In this document: in pieces, positions 55,839-64,000 of the stretch
Position numbering within the stretch: position 1 is the stretch's first letter
Layout: every line of letters starts with the position of its first letter
From: Takakia lepidozioides
Taxonomy: Eukaryota > Streptophyta > Takakiopsida > Takakiales > Takakiaceae
Length of the DNA: 64,000 nucleotides
Assembly: GCA_030704615.1 (NCBI GenBank)
Contig: CM060731.1
Location: 5,828,001-5,892,000, forward strand
Direction of reading: 5' to 3'
The notes under the pieces: generated by a model
The model's input: the letters and a program-made list of their open reading frames with translations, nothing else
What the model was told of the DNA's origin: nothing
The model's database searches: none
Translations under genes and position numbers: made by a program

Positions 55839-56055
55839 AAGTAGATTGAAGTGATAGCTGAAAACAGTGTGCTTCAAAGCACACTGTTTGAGCCCCTCCA
55901 CAGTGCCTTTTTTGAGAGCGAATTTGAGAGCTTCTGGAGTGTAGAAGTAGATTGAAGTTATGGCTGAAAACAATGTGCTTCACCGCACACTGTTTGAGCC
56001 CCTTCACGGTGCCTTTTTTTAGAGAGAATTTGAGAGCTTCTGGAGTGTTTCTGCC
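55781..56055. repeat. 106-bp tandem repeat, about 2.6 copies
   Basis: CCCCT(C/T)(C/T)AC...TGCCTTTTTTGAGAGCGAAT, GAGAG(C/T)TTCTGGAGTGTAGAAG and TAGATTGAAG recur at 55787, 55893 and 55999, a period of 106 bp. Each unit contains one palindromic AACAGTGTGCTT...AAGCACACTGTT element. Confidence 0.85.
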
Positions 56056-56715
56056 CCTTCACAAAGTCAGAATTCTATGTGAAAGACAACCAAGAAAGAG
56101 CCTCCCTGTTGATATCAAGCATAGTGAATTGAAAGCAGAAAATAGTGTGCTTCACCGCACACTGTTTCTGCCCCTTCTTTTGGCTACGTTTGTGATATGA
56201 AAAGAGCAGGAGATGTGGTGAACATTTTGTGGTGAAGCATAGTTGAGTGACAGCAGCAGACAGTGTGCGGTGTTGCACACTGTTTCTGCCCTATGCAATG
56301 TAGGATTCTATGACCCAAACAAAAGAATGTAAGCCTGTTTGTGCTCATTCTGCCCCGTTGTTTTGATGTTGAGAGATGAAAGCATCTTGCACATCGAAAC
56401 AGAATCTCTGCAATGTCTTTGTTTGGTGAAAATTTGCTTGTGGTGATGGATGGCACCGCACACTGTTTTTGCCCCTTTCCTTGGTTGAGATTTGATGTTT
56501 GAAAAAACACAATGTGAGTGATTATTGGGTGATGAAGCATCCTGGAGTCACAGCGGAAAATGTATGATATGAAGGTGCGATTTGGAAATGTAAGAGACCC
56601 TGGGATTGAGGAAGACTTCCTGATTAAGCAGAGTTAAGTGAAAGCTGAAAAACAGTTTCTGCCCTCTCTCAAGTAATGTTCCTCATGTCCATTTCAATGT
56701 GTACCCCTGTAGAAA

Positions 56716-57105
56716 ATGCAAAGAGTCGAGGATGACACTCCAACATTGCAAGAAGTGGAGACAACCAAGGCTCCGGATGAAAAGATCCCTGATGTGGACG
56801 ATGAATTATATGAAAGCAAGGCGTCGCAAATGCTGGGGAACCAGAAGGTGAATTCGCAACTTGTGGTGCAAAGTATGCTTGCACCTAGTGGGAGGTGGAT
56901 GATTCCACTTTGCAGGATGATTTCCATGCCCGTTGTTCGTCCACCGCTCATTAAGGACATCCAGAAGCTGGAGGCAGATTTTGTTCATGGATACTTGGAT
57001 GGATCCGCTGTTTTTTATGTTTCAACCACGGATTCCAAAGGCAAGGAGACTCTTGTGGATGAGTCCGTGATCGAGTCATGGGATCCCATAGCCTGGCAGG
57101 TGAAT
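56716..57105 (+). CDS. Unrecognised exon, possibly of an element-borne gene
   Basis: Open frame with MLAPSGRWMIPLCRMISMPV, VRPPLIKDIQKLEADFVHGY, LDGSAVFYVSTTDSKGKE and VIESWDPIAWQ, ending at a donor-like CAG|GTGAATAAAT (about 57099). Composition looks like true coding sequence. I do not recognise the family. By general layout it could be the N-terminal part of a gene like the methyltransferase-like one at 10.3 kb, but the two share no segment that would prove it. Confidence 0.35.
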
Positions 57106-57273
57106 AAATCTTTCGAACTACTTTTGTTGAGAAAACTGACGACGCAAGCATTCTTTGGCAAGATGTTATAGATGTTGCCACACATTCAGCCATCTCCACA
57201 TTGCCATGGATTCTGTAGGCACCAAGCAAGGCCTTTCACACCACAGCATCTGGATTGATTGGCATTTTATTAA

Positions 57274-59672
57274 TCAGGTCCACTGCCTCATGTACTTGTC
57301 CCGCTCGTCCAGAAGGTCCACCATGCAGCCAAAGTGCTTTACTGGCGGGGTGACACCATGATCTTGACTCAGGGAATCGAAGTAGCGTCTTCCTTCCTTC
57401 AGTAGGCTAGTGTGGCTGCATGCAGAGAGAACACATATAAAGGTGATACTATTCGGCTTCAAGCCGTTCTTTTGCATTCCTTCAAATAGTTGCAGGACCT
57501 CCCTATGACAACCATGTTGGGCATATCCTGCGATCATCGGATTTCACGACACCACATTTCATTCAGCCACATTGTAAATACTCCCTTTGCATTCTCAATG
57601 CACCCACATGTCGCATACATGTTCACCAGGGCAGTGTCCAGAATGACATTTGGTACAATTCCAGCTTTGATGATGTCGCCATGCACCCTTTGCCCTTTTC
57701 TAGGGCTGCTAGGCTTGCACAAGCATTGCAAATGCACAGAAACGTGATGTGGTTGCACTTCACCCGTTCCCCCATCATTTGCTCATAGGTCTCCAAGGCC
57801 TCCCCTTCCCCCAGGCCTCCATCCCGCGCCCCTGCTGTGCATATCCTGCAAGCATGGCTTTCCATAACACCAAATCTCGGTCAGCCATATTGTTGAACAC
57901 TCCCTCCGCATCCTCAATGCTCCCACATTTGGCATACATGTCTAAGAGGGTGTTGTTCAGAATCACATCTGGTACAATTCCAGCTTTGGCAATACACTCC
58001 CTCCGCATCCTCTTTGCCCTTTTCCAGGGCTGCCAGGCTTGCACACGCACTGCAAACACACACAAACGTGATGTGGTCGGGCTTCACCCCTTTTCACATC
58101 ATTTGCTGATAGCCACGCCCAAACAAAGAAAACTGATGTGGACTCTAGTGAAGAAATGGTGAGCAACCAAGTAAAATCCAACACATAAGTTGACAAACCT
58201 GCAGCTTGTCTGACTTCTGGAACCGTCGGCCACACCTGTACTGTCATGTCGCCATGGACCTCTTTGCCCTTTTCTAGAGCTTCCAGGCTTTCACACGCAT
58301 TGCAAATGCACACACACATGATGTGGTCGGGCTTCACCCCTTCGCACATCATTTGCTCATAGGTCTCCAAAGCCTCCATCCCGCACCCTTGCTGTGCATA
58401 CCCTACAATCATTGCACTCCACGACACCACATCTCGTTCAGCCATATTGTCGAACACTCCCTTTGCATCCTCGATGCACCCACATTTGACATACATGTCC
58501 ACTAGGGCAGTGTTGATCAGAATGACATCGGGTACAATTCCAGCTCTGATGATGTCACCATGGACCTCTTTGCCCTTTTCCGGGGCTGCCAGGCTTGTAC
58601 ATGCATTGCAAATGCAAACAAACGTTATGTGGTTGGGCTTCACCCCTTCGCACATCATTTGCTCATAGGTCTCCAAAGCCTCCATCCCGCGGCCTTGCTG
58701 TGCATATCCTGCAATCATCGCACTCCACGACACCATCATTCAGCCATACTATCGAACACTCCCTTCATACATGTCCACGAGGGTATTGTTCAGAATGACA
58801 TTTGGTACAATTGCAGCTCTGACAATGTCGCCATGGACCTCTTTGCCCTTTTCCAAAGCTGCTAGGCTTGCACACGCATTGCAAATGCACAGAAACGTGA
58901 TGTGGTCAGGCTTCACCCCTTCCCCCATCATTTGATCACAGGTCTCCAAAGCCTCCCTACCATGTCCCTGCTGTGGATACCCTGCAAGCATCGTGTTCCA
59001 TGACACCACATCTCGTTCAGCCATAGTGTTGAAAACTCCCTTCGCATCCTTAATGCACTCACGTTTGGCATACATGTCCACCAGGGTAGTGTTCACAATG
59101 ACATCTGGAACAATTCCAGCTTTGACGATGTCATCATGGACCTCTTTCCCCTTTTTCCCAGGTGCACACGCATTGCAAACACAAATGAACGTGATGTGGT
59201 TGGGCTTCACCCCTTCGCGCATCATTTGCTCACCACATCAAGGTGCCCTCAGGGCCGAGTCTGATGAGAGGGCAAAACAGGCTGAAATAGGTCGAAGAAG
59301 AAGGTGCCCTCACCACATTGGCCTTGACCTTGTGGCACGACCCATGGAGGATTTGACCACCCACGCTTGGTAGAGCCTGCCAACATTATATTCCACGTGA
59401 TCAAAGATTGTTGAACACTTGGTGGGCATCCATGATGCTCCCGCACTTAACATACATGTTGACAAGGGTGTTGAGTAGAAAAACATTTGGCGTGAATCCA
59501 CTTTGGATAATGTGAGTGTGCACCTGCTATCCAGCTTCAAGGCCTTACATCTTGATGCACTTATGCAAGAGACAGACATACGTATGTGAATTTGCTGAAT
59601 TGCTCTGAATCTGCTGAAATGCCTCCTTGGTTTAAAGTCTGTAGAGCCTCTTTCAGTCTGCCTGCCCCACAA
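57274..59672 (-). pseudogene. PLS-class PPR protein pseudogene
   Basis: The minus strand reads about seven successive P-L-S triplets in shifting frames. Repeated signatures are a GKEVHGDI(V/I)(K/R)AGIVPDVI segment, LVDMYAKCG-x-IEDAKGVF, NMAERDVVSWNAMIAGY variants, QQG-x-GMEALETYEQMM and EGVKPDHITFVCICNAC. The C-terminal end reads GLKPNSITFICVLSACSHTS, then LLKEGRRYFDSLSQDHGV and HFGCMVDLLDE, the start of a plant E domain, where it stops. At least six frame changes and an unrelated insert near 58.1-58.2 kb break it. PLS PPR proteins bind organelle RNA, often for C-to-U editing. Triplets are unusually alike at the DNA level, as if by recent tandem duplication. Confidence 0.88.
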
Positions 59673-59774
59673 AGCATCTTCACATGTCCAGAAGTGCCAG
59701 AAGAGGCATTGTGGACTCCCTCCTTGATCCTCTTCCAGAGGCTGTGGTGAGGTTTACTATTTCATGAGCAGAAA

Positions 59775-59830
59775 CCATGAGCCATGAGCCATGAGCCGCA
59801 TGAGCTGCATGAGCGGTGAGCCGAAGTCTA
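59775..59830. repeat. CATGAGC tandem repeat
   Basis: CCATGAGC / GCATGAGC recurs about six times within 45 bp; related CCGCTCATGG sequences follow at 59982-60012 in inverse orientation. Confidence 0.65.
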
Positions 59831-59834
59831 AGAC

Positions 59835-60745
59835 ACGCGGATTTCATGAGCGGACTCCTCCAAATTTGGAAATGCGGCAGATTAAACAAGTATTAAAATA
59901 ATAGTTTTTTTAATTTGACCTTGCCGTTTTTGGAAGTTCCACATCCTGTAATGCGGCGAAGATATGTCGTCAGTAACAAGTCCGCTCATGGTTTTTTAGA
60001 TCCGCTCATGGAAATGATTGACCGTGCAACGAGAAATCCAGTATACCACGGCAAAAGGACGTCGCATACTGGCCTGTATAGAGTATTCCGCGGTTTTACA
60101 TGCCTTAACATTGGAATGAAGCTGACCCTTCTGCCGCGATTGAACCAATAGAGTCTGCAGTACTTCACAATTCTGTCATTTTCGGGTATTCGGCGAGAAA
60201 GATTTGCGACTCAACTGGGAAATGCGGTGCCGCGTTAGGGCTGCGAAATTTCTGGGGAGTTTGGTGTTGGCGACGGTCGGCTCCCTGAAGGCTGGGTGCG
60301 ACTATCTTGCTATGATGAAGGCCGAATCTATCAGCACCTACGACGTTACTTGGAAATGCGGCGCCGCATTTCCTTGTCGGGGGTCGAATGAGGAAAGCAA
60401 AGTTTGGGAGAGCAGAAAAACATGAACCCTCCAACAAACAAAAATACAAGCACGTAGAAACAGAAGTGAATGACATAGTATTATCTTAATTCGAGCAAAA
60501 CAGGTTACTGGTAGGCAAGACATAAGTCCGACCTTTCTGTGGCCAGACTCAGAGGTACTTGCAGCAGTACAGTTCTACTACAACTGAAACTCCGAAAAGG
60601 ATGGGCGTACCATGGTTGGGGACCGCAAGCCAAGCTCACTGGTCCCCTGGATCCATATTCAGAAGAGTGCACCTCTTGGGGGCTCAACCTTGGTGCATGT
60701 ATGAAGTGATGAGTTGTGGAATTACACCGGAGTCTCTTTAGGTAC
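59835..60745. other. Palindrome-containing intergenic stretch
   Basis: No recognised gene. AAATGCGG motifs recur near 59869, 59950, 60222 and 60354. Two of them are palindromic: 60220-60240 imperfectly and 60352-60373 perfectly (22 bp centred on GGCGCC). Open frames on both strands across it are shadows of this symmetry. Confidence 0.45.
60352..60373. repeat. Perfect 22-bp palindrome centred on GGCGCC
   Basis: GGAAATGCGGC followed immediately by its reverse complement, with no spacer. A similar but imperfect one is at 60220-60240. Confidence 0.8.
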
Positions 60746-60749
60746 CGTA

Positions 60750-61019
60750 TTACAGATGCTTGCAAGGGCAGTATGATGCCCCCTTGTTCGCCATGATTTG
60801 GAAGTCGGTGCAATTGCAGGTGGGTAATTCTGAAATGGTGATGGTGTACACTTCATTGCAAACAGCTGAGCCTGTCGTGGCCATCTGATACACACGCCCG
60901 AAGCCTGGTGGGGGCACTTCTGTCGAGCTCTGGATTGTACAGTTCATCCGAAGTGCATTCCCATCCTTGTCTCGTTCACTTTGAGGAGGTCGCCCGCCGC
61001 CCTCTTCTTTTTCCCCCAA
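60750..61019 (-). pseudogene. SWIM zinc-finger segment of the MULE transposase
   Basis: The minus frame reads FGRVYQMATTGSAVCNEVYT, ITISELPTCNCTDFQIMAN and SYCPCKHL: a CNC pair, a spacer, then CKH, the CxC-xn-CxH SWIM pattern preceded by the usual beta-hairpin (Y-x-I-x-I-x). The segment ends the recognisable transposase. Confidence 0.75.
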
Positions 61020-62367
61020 CGGTGTGTAGGATGCTTAGAGCTGTTGTGTCCCATTGTTTCTTGCTCTCACACAGGGGTCGGTGGTGTGGAGGCTGTGGAA
61101 GCGGAAATGGTTGTCTGGGGACGTCAGTGCGCTGCACCACCATCCAAAATCCTGCGGCGGTAAGGGCGTCGGCCTCACTTGACTCAAATCGCAGCCTGGT
61201 TCCACCGGCCACACTGGGGGAGCCTCTGGCATTGTTTGTATGCCGTACTTGGGCTTTCCATACACGCAAGTCATAATGTCGTGCCTGCAGAACCAGAACT
61301 GGGTGGGTTGTCGCCTCCGCAAACTTTGCATGGACAAATCTTCCCTGTAAAAGTAGGAGCAGGGACAGCCCCATCTGGATTCCTCCTTATCATCTCTAAA
61401 CAACGTTGCCGTGTATCCACTCGAATTGCGGAACACATGCCTCGAAACGACGGCTTTGTGCGAGCATTCTCCACTGTGACGCAGACACAGTGTCTCCACA
61501 ATGGCTTGGCCATACTGCATAACAGCGGGCGGAATCTGGGGCAAGCAAGCGGTGGGAATTTGTCGCACGGAATCCCCGTTTGAAGGCGATGGCGATCTGG
61601 AATTTCTTGGGCTTCCACTGATGGAGACACATTGTGCGGCAACATGACGGGACCTCGAGGTGCTGTCCGAATGTTCCGGTCGGATCTGTAGGAATCCTCT
61701 TCGCACCCGGGTTCCTCTTCAATCCTCTGCCTCACAGGGCAAGTACGGACGTCCCCCTCTAGGTGTTCACCTCTACGGTGCAGAGGCGTCCCTTTCACCT
61801 TCCCTTGCAATGCTGTCGCCCATTTCAGTGGATTCTTCGACCTCGAAGCTGTTCGTACCAACAATTCCTCCCTGTCCGCCGCCCAAGCCCCATTGTTTCC
61901 CGCTCAGGAACTTGTAGTACGTGGCTTGCTGCATGATTGCTCAGTCGATGTCCTCCGTTGTGGCCGTCACTACGTCCACCAAATGTGCGGCGAAGACGCT
62001 CGAAGCGCTTCGCCAGGAGGAGTGATATTGCATCTGTGTCCAGGTTCGTGTTCGGCAAGTCCGTATTGGACTCCTACGCACCCGCTCCAAGGACACAAAC
62101 AATGGTGAGGGACCAATGGAAAGGTCCGTAATAGAAGACAATTGCACGAAAATGACAGCATCATACCTCTCGCATGTACTGTCCGAGATGTCGATACCGG
62201 AAATGCCACCATCCCAACCAGCTGTGCAAGGCTCCCAGATTGGTTGTCTCCACTACACCTGACGTGTTCCACCAAGCCTCGATGATAGCAAACTTAACCT
62301 CCGCGTCATCAAATGTGGTGCATCCTTCCACGTCGTACAAAGGACACGGTGTTCAGCCTGGAATGAG

Positions 62368-62640
62368 CTAGCAACAAATTTGATAGTGTAGTGAGATAGA
62401 CTCTGCATCCAATGGATCCACAGGATCTCTCTTTCCCCTCCAGTGGAACATTGGGGTCCTCACCATACACACGCGGCACCGCGTCCAGTTGGCCTGAGCG
62501 TTGTCTACCATGAATCCCCTGAAATTGGGCTCTGGCAATCCCGCCCTTGCCATCTGCTCGTTTATGCCCTCCCACAAATGCATCTCCGACTGTGTGTCCT
62601 CCCTTTTCATCTCACAGATTGCAATCGTCATGAGCCTCTT
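62368..62640 (-). pseudogene. MULE transposase core fragment
   Basis: Minus frame with RLMTIAICEMKREDTQSEMH, LWEGINEQMARAGL and NFRGFMVDNAQANW. The pattern (acidic ExxxEDTxSE, then FMVDNAQANW) fits the region around the middle aspartate of the MULE DDE domain. The matching, shorter segment at 2.75-3.02 kb shares HVYD and RVMTIAVCDMQSEDTES. Confidence 0.65.
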
Positions 62641-64000
62641 GGAGTGATAGTCATAAACATGCGCCCCATAGTCACCTACTGATGGTTTGTAATTCGCTTG
62701 ATGTGATCAAACATCACCCAAGCATTCGACAAGTTTCCAGTTGTCATACATACAAGTGACCAAGTCGACTCCACTCCCAGGCCCACACGTCGACATTTTG
62801 AAAATGTAACAACGATCGGATTCGCTGCCTTGCCCTGGAACCTGCTACCTTGGATGTAGTCATATCCAGTCATTCGTTTCACCTCCAGGATTGAGTGCAT
62901 GTCCGACCCCCGCCGAACCCCGCTTGCAAGATACGATGTGATTCCACACATTCGACTACAAACGTGCGAGACACGGACTCCAACAGGTCAAGCATCTCCT
63001 CTTCGTTCAAGGGCACTTGGTCTGAACCATCTTCAGACATGATTTTGCCAAGAGCAATCTTGGGGCTGCCTTCAACTGAATCTGCTTTGTCTGGCTCCGG
63101 GCTCAATTTCACCTCCTCTTTTATGATGTCGTGTGCTTCCTACACAGCCTCCCGCATGTTGTCTCTCGCCAAGGGGTGGCAGTGGACCCCAACGTGTATG
63201 CAAGCTCTAGTCAAGTCCGGGAGCAAATGGATTACGTATATATTGGCTCTGCTCTGCACTGGACATGCACGTCGGTGGTTCTTTGCAATGTGCGCACTTG
63301 AAGTACCGCCGGAGCTTGTTGGAGACAATGAATGGATGATGGTTTGTGCCAGTCCAATCCGTCTCGTTTCTTTTCTCCGTCCTCCTTTGGAGAGAAAGTG
63401 GAAGCAGGCGGGATTGAGGCAACCTCAGCTTCCCCGCACAGAGGACGTATCGTACACGAACACCATCAGCAATTTTCGTGCTACTCTGGTCTTCGTCACA
63501 CACACAGGGGTGTCCGTCATGCTTTCGATCCATGTCTGTTAACATCCCTGAGGCTTTGTTTGAGGAAGTAACACGTGGAAACTCGAAGATGACATTGCCA
63601 TCGACTTTGGGAGGCAGATACGTTACCTTCCTGACTGGAAATTTGGCATAGTCAAGAGTACCAGCTCGGAGTGAGAACCATCGAGGTGATGTTGCCGTAG
63701 GAGCTGCACAATGGACCAGGTTGGAGTTATGCTCGAGGGTACATGCGTACACTTGCAGAGACGTCATGTCGGATTTGAACGACCGTGTGGAGGACATGGG
63801 GACCTCAATGCACCCATCTTCCTCGTCGGAATGTCGAATACGTCCACACGAGAACTATGGAGGGTCTTGACGGTCCAGGTCGGGAATGATTATCGTTGCA
63901 TACCTCTCTGTTGGTAGTGGCCGCCTGTCGGTTTCCGGACTCCTTTGCGGATGGTGTGGGCAGCGACTGATTCGGAAAGGGAATAGGCATTCCCACACTC

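Larger units (their letters stand above)
54195..56480. repeat. Family of ~44-bp palindromic units (GGGGCAGAAACAGTGTGC / GCACACTGTTTCTGCCCC)
   Basis: About nine copies of a near-palindrome occur in 2.3 kb, centred near 54220, 54364, 54480, 55167, 55876, 55981, 56152, 56270 and 56457 (last one half only). Perfect arms range from 8 bp (54211-54228) to 14 bp (55151-55184, spacer 6), and a polypurine/polypyrimidine flank GGGGCAGAAA / TTTCTGCCCC often extends the symmetry. Copies at 55.78-56.05 kb belong to a 106-bp tandem repeat. No known transposon feature is recognised. Confidence 0.82.
60750..63797 (-). mobile_element. MULE-type DNA transposon remnant with SWIM zinc finger
   Basis: Minus-strand segments in order: 63797-63207 (N-terminal, with a C-x2-C pair in YFKCAHCKEPPTCM), 63112-62879 (acidic), 62951-62676 (VTFSKCRRVGLGVES and WVMFDHIKRI), 62640-62368 (HVYDYH, RLMTIAICEMKREDTQSE, GFMVDNAQANW) and 61019-60750 (YTITISELPTCNCTDFQIM, then CPCKHL). 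The last one is a SWIM finger (CxC-xn-CxH), which follows the catalytic domain in MULE transposases. Many frameshifts separate the segments, and the catalytic stretch between 62.3 and 61.0 kb is only poorly readable. A related fragment lies at 2.69-3.11 kb. Confidence 0.7.

Noticed and set aside
54195-56480. CRISPR-like array
   Set aside because: The units are palindromic with irregular spacing of 100-700 bp and no constant spacer length; the context is eukaryotic.
61035-61706. 223-codon minus-strand ORF as a gene
   Set aside because: Its frame carries no recognisable motif and competes with other open frames in the decayed MULE. Composition looks like a shadow frame.
62895-63542. 215-codon plus-strand ORF
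   Set aside because: It is antisense to the MULE N-terminal segments on the minus strand and has no motif of its own.
1-64000. A single multi-gene defence or biosynthetic system
   Set aside because: The intact genes are unrelated housekeeping or chromatin genes on both strands separated by element debris; nothing indicates an operon-like system.

Overview
The window looks like nuclear DNA of a streptophyte: a charophyte-grade green alga such as Chara, or an early land plant. The organism is an inference. It rests on intron-rich genes with GT-AG borders, an ARF-GAP of the plant AGD8/9/10 type, a land-plant-style PLS-class PPR array, remnants of nucleus-encoded plastid proteins (a GC1/SulA-like epimerase and a sigma-70 factor), and abundant gypsy, CACTA, MULE, LINE and SINE debris. 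No bacterial operons are present.

Layout. 0.6-13.3 kb is a mobile-element block: a gypsy pol remnant whose integrase ends in a PHD finger, MULE and CACTA (TNP2) transposase fragments, a SET-domain-like ORF that appears to lie inside the CACTA element, a tRNA-derived SINE, and a multi-exon gene resembling a beta-class amino-methyltransferase. Satellite-like arrays sit in between. 17.3-25.1 kb is one complete gene, an ArfGAP2/3-type ARF-GAP in seven exons (403 aa), with a concatemer of LINE 3' ends in its fifth intron. 26.8-29.7 kb holds an Hsp20/alpha-crystallin-like gene. 32.8-35.0 kb holds two truncated genes on one strand, GC1-like and then sigma-70. 35.7-37.2 kb is a decayed duplicate of part of the PHD gene further right, followed by a 0.94 kb foldback (37.19-38.12 kb).

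39.45-41.75 kb (minus) is a complete four-exon MPPE1/PGAP5-type metallophosphoesterase. It is divergent from 42.1-53.0 kb (plus), a large PHD-ePHD/PHD-ePHD chromatin-reader gene; the two share a promoter region of about 0.35 kb. 54.2-56.5 kb carries a family of palindromic units, 57.3-59.7 kb (minus) a PPR pseudogene, and 60.7-63.8 kb (minus) a MULE remnant with a SWIM zinc finger.

Three genes look intact and host-functional: the ARF-GAP (vesicle traffic), the MPPE1-like phosphoesterase (GPI-anchor remodelling by homology) and the PHD protein (histone reading). The most unusual theme is the co-occurrence of chromatin or DNA-modification domains (PHD, SET-like, methyltransferase-like) with mobile elements in the first 12.5 kb. 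All family assignments come from reading translated motifs by eye; no database search was run.
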